From NCBI RefSeq assembly GCF_015999265.1, contig NZ_JAEAGR010000007.1, forward strand, positions 62,001-126,000: a DNA stretch of 64,000 nucleotides, given 5' to 3'. This DNA comes from Mobilitalea sibirica. GTDB taxonomy: Bacteria; Bacillota; Clostridia; Lachnospirales; Lachnospiraceae. Positions 44,592 to 53,309 of the stretch are shown one piece after another. Each line of letters begins with the position of its first letter. Positions within the stretch are counted from its first letter, which is position 1. The notes beneath the pieces are model-generated. The model searched no databases and was not told the DNA's origin. It was given only the letters and a program-made list of their open reading frames with translations. The translations under genes and the position numbers were made by a program.

Positions 44592-46013
44592 ATGTATCAT
44601 AGGAATAAAAATGATAATACCCATAGTAATAATTTAGCAGAAGGAATGAAAAACAGATATCTAAATCCGGAAGATATCTATCTTCCACCGGGTTATTCCA
44701 TTGAAGTGTTTGCCCAAGGATTAAATACACCCAGTGGTTTATTATTTACCAGCGCCGGAGATTTGCTAATCGCAGATACAGGCTATATTACTGGAAATCC
44801 GGTTATTTACCGCTATGTTGACAATGAATTTATAGTACTGGCAGATGGTTTTCATGTTCCTCTTCTTGGAATTACCGAGTTTGAAGATAAGATCTATGTC
44901 GCTCACCGAGCTACCGTTACAATTATTTATCCTAATGGGACCCGTAGTGATATCATAACCGGATTGCCCAGTTACGGAGATTACAGTAACAGTAAGGTGG
45001 CCTTCGGACCTAACGGAAAGATGTATTTTGGACAGGGAACCGCAACCAATTCCGGAGTCGTAGGTATAGATAACCTTTGGATAAATCAACATCCTTTCTT
45101 TCATGATTACCCAGGCTCCTATATTATGATAAACGGGCAAAATTTTGAAACCCCGAATATATTGCTGCCTAATGTTGAAGATGTAACATTAACCGGAGCA
45201 TTTTCCCCTTTTAGCGTTTCCAACTTATCCTTTGAAACAAGAAAAGGTCATATCCGGGCCTCCGGTGGTATTCTAAGGTCGAATCCCGATGGTTCGGATC
45301 TTGAGTTGGTAGCATGGGGGTTTCGAAGTCCTTCCTATCTAAAATTCGATGAAGCAGAAAGGCTATTCGTTGCAAACACCGGCTATGATGTCAGGGGAAG
45401 CAGACCGATAGCAAATGCTCCGGATGAGTTTCAATTCGTTACACCGGGCTTATGGTATGGGTGGCCGGATTATGCTGCCGGTGAGCCCGTTACTGCATCT
45501 GTTTTCACTCCGGAAGGGGGAATTCAACCGGAGTTTTTATTAGTAAGTCATCCTAATATTCCACCAAAACCCTTTGCAATGTTTCCTCCGAACGCTACGA
45601 TCATCGGATTTGATTTTAACTATAATACTAACTTTGGGCCATATGGTGATGTATACATCGCCGAGTTTGGAAGTGTGAGGCCAAGAACAATTCTTGATAT
45701 AGATGGATCATATCACGGTGTAGGCCATAGAGTATCCCGCATCGATATGAGTACCGGTGAAGTAAATACCTTTGCAATCAATAAATCTGGCTTCCCTTCC
45801 TATTTAACCAGAGAAGGTGGTCTTAATCGACCTTCTGATGTTGTATTTGGACCGGACGGTGCAATGTATGTCGTAGATATGGGCCTTAATACGGTTGAAA
45901 CCCCCAATGTCTTTTTACCAAATACCGGGGTGATTTGGAGAATTACCAGAACAACCGAGAGAGTATATCATCAATATCCGAGAAAACACATTGCCTCTAA
46001 TAATCTTTCATGA
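44592..46013 (+). CDS. Sugar-dehydrogenase-like β-propeller protein (PQQ-GDH/NHL type)
   Basis: 473 residues of propeller blades: YSIEVFAQGLNTPSGLLF, DLLIADTG, LLGITEFEDKIYVAH, SKVAFGPNGKMYFGQGT, GGILRSNPDGSDLELVAWGFRSPSYLKFDE, and GGLNRPSDVVFGPDGAMYVVDMG, the pattern of the soluble PQQ glucose/sorbosone dehydrogenase family. Such proteins are usually secreted, but this one starts with a polar stretch and no signal peptide, and PQQ is not expected in an anaerobe, so a non-enzymatic or spore role is possible. AAGGAG precedes the ATG. Divergent from tetR. Confidence 0.8.
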   Translation: MYHRNKNDNTHSNNLAEGMKNRYLNPEDIYLPPGYSIEVFAQGLNTPSGLLFTSAGDLLIADTGYITGNPVIYRYVDNEFIVLADGFHVPLLGITEFEDKIYVAHRATVTIIYPNGTRSDIITGLPSYGDYSNSKVAFGPNGKMYFGQGTATNSGVVGIDNLWINQHPFFHDYPGSYIMINGQNFETPNILLPNVEDVTLTGAFSPFSVSNLSFETRKGHIRASGGILRSNPDGSDLELVAWGFRSPSYLKFDEAERLFVANTGYDVRGSRPIANAPDEFQFVTPGLWYGWPDYAAGEPVTASVFTPEGGIQPEFLLVSHPNIPPKPFAMFPPNATIIGFDFNYNTNFGPYGDVYIAEFGSVRPRTILDIDGSYHGVGHRVSRIDMSTGEVNTFAINKSGFPSYLTREGGLNRPSDVVFGPDGAMYVVDMGLNTVETPNVFLPNTGVIWRITRTTERVYHQYPRKHIASNNLS

Positions 46014-46072
46014 GTTTTGTCTATGAGATAAATTGCATCAATAGACTATGCTAATTAAAGGATAAAAAATAA

Positions 46073-46116
46073 GTTCATGGAGTCTTCTAAATGATTGATT
46101 AGAAAACTCCATGAAC
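46073..46116. terminator. Terminator between the propeller gene and cysK
   Basis: GTTCATGGAGT and ACTCCATGAAC form a perfect 11-bp stem, with ATTTTCTTT on the right and A/T-rich sequence on the left; serves the convergent genes. Confidence 0.85.
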
Positions 46117-46190
46117 ATTTTCTTTGGAAAAGCTACAATATGTTCAATTTACTTGTTCTTTATTTATATTAATTAAAATAATATACCTTC

Positions 46191-47126
46191 TTAATTATCA
46201 TTACCAAATAAGGGTGTTGAGAAATACCTCTCAGCAGTATCCGGCAGTATCGTTACTACTGTTTTTCCTTTTCCCAGTATTTTAGCCATTTTTAATGCTG
46301 CTGCCACATTCGTACCACTGGAAATACCACACATTAGTCCCTCATATCTTGCTAAATCCCTGGCTGTATTAATTGCATCTTCATCCGTAACGATACAGAT
46401 ATCCTCATAGATATTCTGATTTAAAATCTTAGGTATGAGACCATCCCCTATTCCCATCTGAATATGCGTTCCTATAGATCCTCCGGCTAAAATTGCTGCA
46501 TTCGCCGGTTCAACCGCCCAGATAAGAATATCCGGATTGTGTTCTTTTAACACTTCTCCAATTCCCGTAATGGTACCGCCTGTACCTATACCGGAACAAA
46601 ACCCATGAATTGGACCTTCTACCTGCTTTAGAATTTCTTTAGCGGTATATTGACGGTGAACCATAGGATTTGCCTCATTCTCAAATTGCTGCGGAACATA
46701 AACATTGGGATTTTCTTTGGCCATTGTTAGAGCAGTATTTAAGCACTCGTCGATACATTCTCCTATATTTCCAGCATCATGAACTAATATTACCTCAGCC
46801 CCATAATGTTTTACTAATTTTCTTCTCTCCTCACTGACAGAATCTGGCATGATGATTATGGTACGATATCCTCTGACTGCTCCGACTAAGGATAAACCTA
46901 TCCCTTGATTTCCGCTGGTAGGCTCTACAATAATCGTATTCTTATGTATAATTCCTTTTTTCTCCGCTTCTATTATCATATTAAGGGCTGTTCTGGTTTT
47001 TATAGAACCTCCTACATTAAGCCCTTCATATTTTACCAAAACCTGTGCACTGCCCTTATCAATCAAATGATTTAAACGGACCATTGGTGTATCTCCAATT
47101 GCCTCAAGCACGTTATTAAAAATCAT
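46191..47126 (-). CDS. cysK: Cysteine synthase (O-acetylserine sulfhydrylase)
   Basis: 311 residues, fold type II PLP enzyme. The Schiff-base lysine is in GGSIKTRTAL, the cofactor-binding loop is PTSGNQGIGLS, GTGGTITG holds the phosphate-binding site, and ICGISSGTNVAA contacts the cofactor. It makes cysteine from O-acetylserine and sulfide. AAGGAG precedes ATG 47126. No serine acetyltransferase is in the window. A CysM or cystathionine-synthase-like relative is possible but the motifs favour CysK. Confidence 0.9.
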   Translation of the reverse strand: MIFNNVLEAIGDTPMVRLNHLIDKGSAQVLVKYEGLNVGGSIKTRTALNMIIEAEKKGIIHKNTIIVEPTSGNQGIGLSLVGAVRGYRTIIIMPDSVSEERRKLVKHYGAEVILVHDAGNIGECIDECLNTALTMAKENPNVYVPQQFENEANPMVHRQYTAKEILKQVEGPIHGFCSGIGTGGTITGIGEVLKEHNPDILIWAVEPANAAILAGGSIGTHIQMGIGDGLIPKILNQNIYEDICIVTDEDAINTARDLARYEGLMCGISSGTNVAAALKMAKILGKGKTVVTILPDTAERYFSTPLFGNDN

Positions 47127-47331
47127 ATTTATACTCCTTCGCTATGCTTAGTGCCATCTTAATGCAATATATTATGAAAGATGAATCTTTAACCTTCATT
47201 TGCTTTATGTTTACTATAGGCTGATACTATGTCTTAAGAATTCGCTAAATATGCATATGAAATTAACGAATAACTTTCCTTTCCTATAGATAATTAAATT
47301 TATCCCCAGATACAGAAATGGCTTATAAAGT

Positions 47332-48363
47332 TTATCTGGCATCGTTGCCATATAAAATAGTATAATCAAGCAAATCAAGGGTATCCTCTGGTAATATTAC
47401 CGGATATATTTTCTTAGAATGACGAAATGTGAGTAATCCCTCATGAAACTTCTTCACTTCGATAGCCGTATTACGATTTGAGGTAATAACCAAATCCGCA
47501 TTTACTGTTTTAGGAAACCATTGTTCTGTATCCGATGGAACATTAAAGTTTAATGATATCTGATAATATGGAGCATTATATTCTTTCATTTTATCAAAAT
47601 TAAAACTTTCAGTAGCTGAAATATTGGTATAGGTCTTTTCACTAAGTTCTGATAAAATCCTATTGATAATTTCCTCATTCCTGATATGTAACATGTTTAC
47701 CAATTTCCTCTTGCCATTATTATTATTATATTGGTAAATCGTGATTTTTCTGGGCATTTGAATTGTTTTTAGGTAAATCTGCTTTTGAGGAACAAAGATA
47801 TAATCTTTAAAATTCGGATATTGATAATAAAGCAAAATAGCAATTAATATAATATATCCAATTGATTTCAAAGTAGTTACTTTTTTTTCTTCTGATTTCT
47901 TTTGTTTTAAATTGTTTATAAGGCTGCCAATCGCCGGTTGAAAAATCAAGACTATAAATCCGAACAAACAAATCCAATAGGAATATCTTAAGTTATAGCG
48001 ATTTGATATATATACTAAGTATACGGAGATTGAAAAGGATATTGTAATTGCTGTAGTGATGCATAGATAAAGGATAACAGATTTTCTTCTAAGTGTTCCG
48101 TTTTTTAGATGTTTTCTATAAGGTGATATTACATTAAGAAGGAAAAAAGCTACGGACGCGCTAAAGAGCAATATAGAGTTAAGCCTATTCCCTTCACCTG
48201 CAACCATACTTACAATAAGCACTATAAACAATCCTGTAAATAAAAAATAAGTATATTTCGTCTTAAAATCTTCGTGATTATTATCGTTGTTAAAATTAAG
48301 ATCTATGTTATCCAGCCTTTCATTTAATTCTTTTATTTCGTTATAGTCTTGCTTCTGATTCAT
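47332..48363 (-). CDS. Membrane protein with extracytoplasmic or cytoplasmic C-terminal domain, unknown function
   Basis: About 343 residues. A charged N-terminus with Asn-rich stretch, five predicted helices (roughly residues 40-185, the first FLFTGLFIVLIVSMVAG, the last IGYIILIAILLYYQY), then a ~155-residue soluble domain (KITIYQYNNNNGKRKLVN ... YQISLNFNVPSDTEQWFP). The C-terminal part shows β-strands with no motif I can name. ATG 48363 follows GGAGGAAGC. It stands alone after the scar region and may be accessory. Confidence 0.6.
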   Translation of the reverse strand: MNQKQDYNEIKELNERLDNIDLNFNNDNNHEDFKTKYTYFLFTGLFIVLIVSMVAGEGNRLNSILLFSASVAFFLLNVISPYRKHLKNGTLRRKSVILYLCITTAITISFSISVYLVYISNRYNLRYSYWICLFGFIVLIFQPAIGSLINNLKQKKSEEKKVTTLKSIGYIILIAILLYYQYPNFKDYIFVPQKQIYLKTIQMPRKITIYQYNNNNGKRKLVNMLHIRNEEIINRILSELSEKTYTNISATESFNFDKMKEYNAPYYQISLNFNVPSDTEQWFPKTVNADLVITSNRNTAIEVKKFHEGLLTFRHSKKIYPVILPEDTLDLLDYTILYGNDAR

Positions 48364-48498
48364 AGCTTCCTCCATAAGTTACTAGTAGAGATCATAAAAA
48401 ACAATATAATTATAGCAATATCTGTAAACATTTACAACAAATTCCTATAAGAATTAGGTAGGTCCATATCATGTAGTATGGAGTTTTATCATAAAAAA

Positions 48499-48534
48499 AG
48501 CCGACAACTGTGATTTTATTCACGGTTATCGGCT
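48499..48534 (-). terminator. Terminator belonging to the KTR remnant
   Basis: Minus-strand AGCCGATAACCGTGA pairs with TCACAGTTGTCGGCT around six bases and is followed by T7. It starts at the stop codon of the KTR remnant. Confidence 0.9.
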
Positions 48535-48681
48535 CGGCACCTTAGCGTCTGGCTCTTTGATAACTGACATATTCCTTTGTATTACATTAATTAAGGTTTC
48601 CTGTTTACATTTAGGACAAAACAACGGAATGTTTTCAAGTACTGTATTATCACGTACCTTAACCCGCGTATTGCACCTTTT
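48526..48681 (-). pseudogene. Cysteine-rich KTR protein, 3' fragment
   Basis: 51 residues without a start codon: KRCNTRVKVRDNTVLENIPL, then FCPKCKQETLI and SVIKEPDAKVPSR. The ending (ENFPLYCPKCKQETLI ... IKEPDAKTQSR in memory) is that of cysteine-rich KTR proteins, short zinc-ribbon proteins often carried by Tn916-type and other integrative elements of Firmicutes. The first CxxC is missing (only one Cys before NTR). It is fused directly to the truncated DUF1048 gene. Confidence 0.7.
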
Positions 48682-48683
48682 TT

Positions 48684-48882
48684 TAAGGCAGCGCCCTCTT
48701 CAAAAAAGATCAACAATCCCTGAAAGCAGTCCCGTCCCTTCGGTTAGCTGGACAGGGCCGACTTTAAAGAGATATTTTTGGATCTCCTTATAAACAATCT
48801 GATAATCTTGCGGTAACGCTTTAACACGCACCACGTGTGCTCGCCACTCTTTTTTGCCTTCGATGATATCTTGTATACTCAT
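48684..48882 (-). pseudogene. DUF1048 protein, truncated and frameshifted
   Basis: Starts at ATG 48882 after AGAGG: MSIQDIIEGKKEWRAHVVRV, KALPQDYQIVYKEIQKYLFK, GPVQLTEGTGLLSGIVDLF, then stops at 48700. In the next frame it goes on EEGAALKKG, exactly what DUF1048 proteins have after DLF, so an indel in the T6 run near 48703 broke it. The C-terminal third is gone, replaced by the KTR fragment. DUF1048 proteins usually sit behind a PadR regulator; none is here. Confidence 0.7.
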
Positions 48883-48979
48883 ATTAACCTCTTTAGTAAC
48901 ACGTAGTAGATACCTTGTCAATAGCCAATATGATAATTATGAACGCCGCTCAATGCTTATTATTTCTATATATGAAAAA

Positions 48980-49007
48980 GGAGGCTCCCATTGACGAATG
49001 GACCTCC
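48980..49007 (-). terminator. arsC operon terminator
   Basis: Minus-strand GGAGGTCCATT pairs with AATGGGAGCCTCC around a CGTC-type loop, followed by TTTTTCA; 35 bases after the arsC stop. Confidence 0.85.
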
Positions 49008-49042
49008 TTCCTCTATCCTAGTATGCAAATAATTATTCTTAT

Positions 49043-49468
49043 CTAACCTTGAGCCAATCTATCCCTTAACTCCTTAATTTTTCTATCAATGGTTTCAATT
49101 ATCTTAATAAACTCTTCATCACTTTTGCCTGAAGGATCCTCAAGGCCCCAATCCTCTCTTATTTTACAAGGTAATACAGGACAATCGACATTACATCCCA
49201 TCGTAATTACCACATCCGGGCTTGGTATTTCTTCGATCAGTTTATTTCGCTGTGTTTTTTCCATATCAATATTATATAACTTTTTCATCAATCTGACTGC
49301 ATCCGGGTTAATATGGTCTTTTAAATGAGTACCGGCAGAATAACTCTCAAATACATCTTCGGCGTATAATTTTCCTAAGGCTTCTGCCATCTGACTACGG
49401 CAGGAATTGTGTACACAGATGAAAGCCACTTTAGGTTTACTATTAAATTTAATCTTATTATTATCCAT
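49043..49468 (-). CDS. arsC: Arsenate reductase, thioredoxin-coupled (LMW phosphatase-like)
   Basis: 141 residues. The P-loop CVHNSCRSQMAEA holds the nucleophilic cysteine and arginine; two further cysteines in TMGCNVDCPVLPC form the relay that passes the disulfide to the surface, as in S. aureus/B. subtilis ArsC. It reduces As(V) to As(III) for export. ACAGGAG precedes the ATG. Last gene of the permease-thioredoxin-arsC run, with a 201-base gap before it that holds no clear gene. Confidence 0.93.
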   Translation of the reverse strand: MDNNKIKFNSKPKVAFICVHNSCRSQMAEALGKLYAEDVFESYSAGTHLKDHINPDAVRLMKKLYNIDMEKTQRNKLIEEIPSPDVVITMGCNVDCPVLPCKIREDWGLEDPSGKSDEEFIKIIETIDRKIKELRDRLAQG

Positions 49469-49669
49469 CTTAACATCTCCTGTTCTTCTATTAATTATAG
49501 TGAGTATGTGAATTTTTCGAATAAGGCAATTGCAACAACCACTGCTAATTCATCTCATTCATTCAATAATATGTCCATTATGCTTCTTTATCTTTATATA
49601 GCCTTTTAATGGGATATGAAATTCATACCAGATACACTCTGTCCTTCTATTCACAGCAAATGCACACTC

Positions 49670-50074
49670 CTATACTAGCTTCTCCATAAGTTTCATTACT
49701 TCATTGGGCTTTAAGACTTTACCATAGGATACAACTTTTTCATTCACGACCAGGGCAGGTGTTGTCATCACACCATATCCACTAATCTCAGCTAAATCCG
49801 TAACTTTTACAACAGTTGCATTTAATTTCATCTCTTCAAGAGCTTTATGAACATTATCCGCCAGAGTAACACAGTTCTTGCAACCGGAGCCAAGTATTTT
49901 AATAACTAACTCCTCCGTATTTTGAATCTGAACATTCTCCTCAGTTGTTGATTCGTTCAATTCTTCACCACTGTTACAGCCACAATTCTTGATGTCCTGC
50001 TGAGTTAGCATCTCATCATTATTTCCACAACAGCAAGGCGTGGTTTCTTTTTTTGTCTTTTTAAAAAATCCCAT
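49670..50074 (-). CDS. Thioredoxin-like small redox protein with Cys-rich N-terminus
   Basis: 134 residues. The C-terminal ~78 form the thioredoxin_3 (redox-active disulfide protein 2) fold: IKILGSGCKNCVTLADNVHKALEE with the C-x-x-C site, GVMTTPALVVN with cis-Pro, and VVSYGKV. The N-terminal ~50 carry TPCCCGN and NCGCNSG, possible metal ligands. Start ATG 50074 follows GGAGGAGG; the longer frame from 50155 has no site. Between an ArsP-like permease and arsC, it probably recycles or supplies thiols for the arsenic pathway. Confidence 0.85.
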   Translation of the reverse strand: MGFFKKTKKETTPCCCGNNDEMLTQQDIKNCGCNSGEELNESTTEENVQIQNTEELVIKILGSGCKNCVTLADNVHKALEEMKLNATVVKVTDLAEISGYGVMTTPALVVNEKVVSYGKVLKPNEVMKLMEKLV

Positions 50075-50261
50075 AAATAACCTCCTCCTATTTAATGATA
50101 ATTGTTTTATAATAATATTATTATCTTCACACATCTTTAAATATTTAAATATCAAGCATACTTTTAATTGTATTGTTAATTCAATTCATAAACAAACTAT
50201 AATATAAAATTTATTTCTTTTCGTGCTGGTCTATTAAATACCCTGACGGACTATCTTCTTA

Positions 50262-51263
50262 CTATAAAAACAAATTTAGGGCATTAAAGAGATAGCCAAT
50301 CAAAATAATACCAATTGTTACAATTCCTATAAAATACGCTAACAATCTAGGTTTTACTACCTTTTTTAATAAAATCATAGATGGCAGACTTAACGCTGTT
50401 ACCCCCATCATAAAGGATAATATCGTCCCTGCTCCAACTCCCTTAGCATATAAAGCCTCTGCAATCGGTATTGTTCCAAAGATATCAGCGTACATCGGTA
50501 CTCCCACTACGGTTGCCAATAAAACGGATAATGGATTATCATTTCCTAAAATAGTTTGGATAAACTCCTCCGGAATCCAGTTATGAATGACCGCACCAAT
50601 TCCTACTCCAATTAAAATATAGATAAAGACTTTCTTAACAATGAATTTCACCTGTTCACTGGCATAAACCATTCTTTCTTTTACGCTTAACGAAGGCGCC
50701 TCGATGTCTAATGTTTTATTATTACTATTAAATTTTACAACATACTTTTCCAGTCCCAGTTTATCGATCAATGTTCCACCGATTACTGCAAGAATTAGTC
50801 CAACGATAACATAGGCAAATGCAATCTTAGGGCCAAAAACACTCATTAATAACACCAATGCCCCTAAATCTACCAAAGGGGATGAGATTAGGAATGAAAA
50901 CGTAACACCAACCGGTAAGCCGGCATTGGTAAAACCAATAAATAAAGGGATGGAGGAACAGCTGCAAAACGGAGTAACAGTCCCCAGTAAAGCACTTAAA
51001 ATATTGGCTTTTATCCCTTTAAACCTGCCAATAATCTTCTTTGTTCTTTCTGGAGGAAAAAAGCTTTGAATATAAGAAATAACAAAGATTAATACGGATA
51101 ATAGTATCAGTATTTTAATTGTATCATAGATAAAAAATTGTATACTGTCACCCAGCTTGGTTTCCATATCTAGCCCCAGTGCTATTAAAATCTTTCCTAC
51201 GAAATCATTCAACCATTGCATCCCAAGTATTTGATTTTGAATTACATCCCACACTGCTTTCAT
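50262..51263 (-). CDS. ArsP-like permease (DUF318 family)
   Basis: 333 residues, about eight helices. GTVTPFCSCSSIPLFIGF with its C-x-C motif in a membrane helix and SFLISSPLVDLGAL are hallmarks of the DUF318/ArsP permeases; ArsP proper exports methylated or aromatic arsenicals, and others of the family are found with ArsR and thioredoxin genes. The second half repeats the motif as GVPMYADIFGTIPIAEAL. ATG 51263 follows AAAGGAA. Driven by the regulated promoter at 51303-51345. Confidence 0.88.
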   Translation of the reverse strand: MKAVWDVIQNQILGMQWLNDFVGKILIALGLDMETKLGDSIQFFIYDTIKILILLSVLIFVISYIQSFFPPERTKKIIGRFKGIKANILSALLGTVTPFCSCSSIPLFIGFTNAGLPVGVTFSFLISSPLVDLGALVLLMSVFGPKIAFAYVIVGLILAVIGGTLIDKLGLEKYVVKFNSNNKTLDIEAPSLSVKERMVYASEQVKFIVKKVFIYILIGVGIGAVIHNWIPEEFIQTILGNDNPLSVLLATVVGVPMYADIFGTIPIAEALYAKGVGAGTILSFMMGVTALSLPSMILLKKVVKPRLLAYFIGIVTIGIILIGYLFNALNLFL

Positions 51264-51302
51264 CTTTAACAATTCCTTTCTTGTCCTAACATATCGATAA
51301 TC

Positions 51303-51345
51303 ATCAATCTATTATCAGTATAGGTAATAGATTGATATTTGTCAA
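51303..51345 (-). promoter_or_regulatory. Near-consensus promoter with ArsR-type operator before the permease operon
   Basis: Minus-strand TTGACA (51345-51340), exactly 17 bases, TATACT (51322-51317). ATCAATCTATTA and TAATAGATTGAT (51303-51314, 51325-51336), a perfect 12-bp inverted repeat ten bases apart, covers the spacer and the -10. This is the placement of a repressor site; an ArsR-family protein is the likely binder given the genes controlled. Confidence 0.85.
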
Positions 51346-51376
51346 TATAGGATAAACAAAAATAAGCACAAAAATA

Positions 51377-51408
51377 GACCGGTATATTCGAGCTTACGAA
51401 TACCGGCC
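51377..51408 (-). terminator. Terminator of the LDCC peptide gene
   Basis: CCGGTATATTCG pairs with CGAATA-CCGG (one bulge), with TATTTTTG on the minus strand. It separates the LDCC gene from the permease promoter. Confidence 0.8.
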
Positions 51409-51470
51409 ATATTTCATGTTTAAAGTCTCTATATTTATTCCATTCATATTAGAAACACATATATGCTAAT

Positions 51471-51602
51471 CTATTTCTTATTTTCCTGCTTACTTAAGGA
51501 GCAACAGTCAAGCTTTCCTTCTCCAAAAGCTTTTTTATTCTCTTCTGCCAGATGATTCAGATAATTGTTAAATGATTTCTTGATTTTCGTCCATAATTTC
51601 AT
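51471..51602 (-). CDS. LDCC-motif putative metal-binding peptide, 43 residues
   Basis: MKLWTKIKKSFNNYLNHLAE followed by ENKKAFGEGKLDCCSLSKQE matches the small LDCC-motif family, which pairs an amphipathic helix with a vicinal cysteine pair near the end, and is often found beside DUF318/ArsP-type permease and thioredoxin genes, as here. The CC pair suits binding of a thiophilic metal or arsenite. GGAGG lies eight bases before the ATG, and a terminator follows. Too short for length-based gene finding. Confidence 0.82.
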   Translation of the reverse strand: MKLWTKIKKSFNNYLNHLAEENKKAFGEGKLDCCSLSKQENKK

Positions 51603-51840
51603 GATAAACCTCCGTTTCGGAATCGTACCCAAATTTCGTACTTTGTTTCCAGTTACATGGTAATTATAATATAGTAATGTGGAGGTTTTATGGAGAATCG
51701 TTATTCTTTAAAAGTATTTACAATTAACACCAAGCTGAAGCTAAATAAACTTTCAATATGAGTTAGTTTTATCAAAGAGCGTATTGAAAATTTAGATAGA
51801 ACAATCTGACGTAAGTAAAAATCATTATATATTACTACTC

Positions 51841-53238
51841 TCATATAAAGAATCCAACGATTACATAGCACAATGTTGTTATAACAATACCTCCTACAAA
51901 ATAAGGGAACGAGGTTGTTAAATGATCCCCATAGGATATATCCGTCATCTCAGCAGCCAAAGGGGCTATTACTTCTGCCACGGCACCACCAGCCCAAACC
52001 GTTCCTATCATCAGAGGCAGACTTACTCCTGAATTAGCTGCAAAATTAATCGCTAAGGGCATCATCAAAGCCCAGGTTGCCCAAGAAGATCCTATGGAAT
52101 ACGCAATTAAGCCACTGATAACAAATAATATAGAAGGGATTAAATACCTTGGTATACTCTTTACCAAATCCTCACTGATAAGCTCATTAAAACCCAGCTC
52201 CTGTGTAACAGCAGTCAGGGCCCAACTTAAGATTAAAATAATAACCAAGGATAAAAGCTTTTCACCACCCATAACGATATGAGTTTCAATCTCTGCCAAA
52301 CTGATTTTTTGAAACAGGAAAAATATCGTGGTAAATAAAAGAGTTAGCATGATACCTGAAAATATAGATCTGCTGAAATCTGCATTTTCCAAAGCATTAA
52401 AAAAACCGGTGGCATTTTCTCTGCCTGTCCACCAAAAAAAGAAGATTGTACTGGTAAGCAAAACAGCAACCGGAATAATAAGGTTTTTGCTGTTCTTTGG
52501 ATATTCCTCTAAATCTTTGCTAAGCAGTGCTTCTCTTTCCATATGTGCCTTTGTGAATTCCTCATGGGGCTTCGTAGCCTTACCCATTCTATATTTGCCA
52601 AACCCTAAGCCAAACAAGGTTACAGCAAGGGCAATGAGGAGCATAACCCAAGAATAGAAGTTAAAGAATACACTTTTGACAACAAGGGAATAGGCTGATT
52701 GTTCTATCCCATGTAATTTAATGTTATTGGTCACCAAGGTTACCATATAACCCAGATAAGCGGTAGCTATCGGTATAATAATGATAAGCTGAAGACTGGT
52801 TACTGATAATACAAATGCAAACTTCTCCTTGGAACCTTTCACTTTCTTTAGTATGGGTGAAAGTACGGTTCCGACCGCTATCATATGAAAGGAGCCGTCA
52901 AAAAAAGTAATGGCACTTAAGAGCCATGCCCACCTTAACACACTTTTTTCGTTCTTAGCCCATTTACTAACTTTGTCGCTAAAGCCGGCAATCCCTCCTG
53001 CCATCTCAATTAAGTCCGCCAGGGAACCAAAAGCAACTAAAAAGGATAAGGTATAAGCACTATCCTTACTGGCTACTGCTCCCATCATATATTCACCTAG
53101 GGATGTTAACCCATCAATAAATCCATTCTTAATAAAAGAACCTACTAATACACCGATAAATAAAGAAATGATTAGTTTCTTTGTTTTAAAAGTAAATAGA
53201 ATCGCTATAACAGCCGGTATTAAGGATAACCATATCAT
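51841..53238 (-). CDS. nhaC: NhaC-family Na+/H+ antiporter
   Basis: About 465 residues with twelve or so helices. Seen family features: an early SFLVAFGSLADLIEMAGG, the conserved FFDGSFHMIAVGTVLSPI helix with its acidic residue, and GSSWATWALMMPLAINFA plus GGAVAEVIAPLAAEMTDISYGDHL near the end. It exchanges sodium (or malate/lactate in MleN relatives) for protons across the membrane. The start is uncertain: ATG 53238 or GTG 53247, both after AAGGTGAT. It follows rpiA by about 70 bases and could share its transcript. Confidence 0.85.
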   Translation of the reverse strand: MIWLSLIPAVIAILFTFKTKKLIISLFIGVLVGSFIKNGFIDGLTSLGEYMMGAVASKDSAYTLSFLVAFGSLADLIEMAGGIAGFSDKVSKWAKNEKSVLRWAWLLSAITFFDGSFHMIAVGTVLSPILKKVKGSKEKFAFVLSVTSLQLIIIIPIATAYLGYMVTLVTNNIKLHGIEQSAYSLVVKSVFFNFYSWVMLLIALAVTLFGLGFGKYRMGKATKPHEEFTKAHMEREALLSKDLEEYPKNSKNLIIPVAVLLTSTIFFFWWTGRENATGFFNALENADFSRSIFSGIMLTLLFTTIFFLFQKISLAEIETHIVMGGEKLLSLVIILILSWALTAVTQELGFNELISEDLVKSIPRYLIPSILFVISGLIAYSIGSSWATWALMMPLAINFAANSGVSLPLMIGTVWAGGAVAEVIAPLAAEMTDISYGDHLTTSFPYFVGGIVITTLCYVIVGFFI

Positions 53239-53309
53239 ATCAATCACATCACCTTATCTTTTTTTATTAAGTTTTACATAAGATGATGGATTTATGCCTT
53301 TGGTTCACT

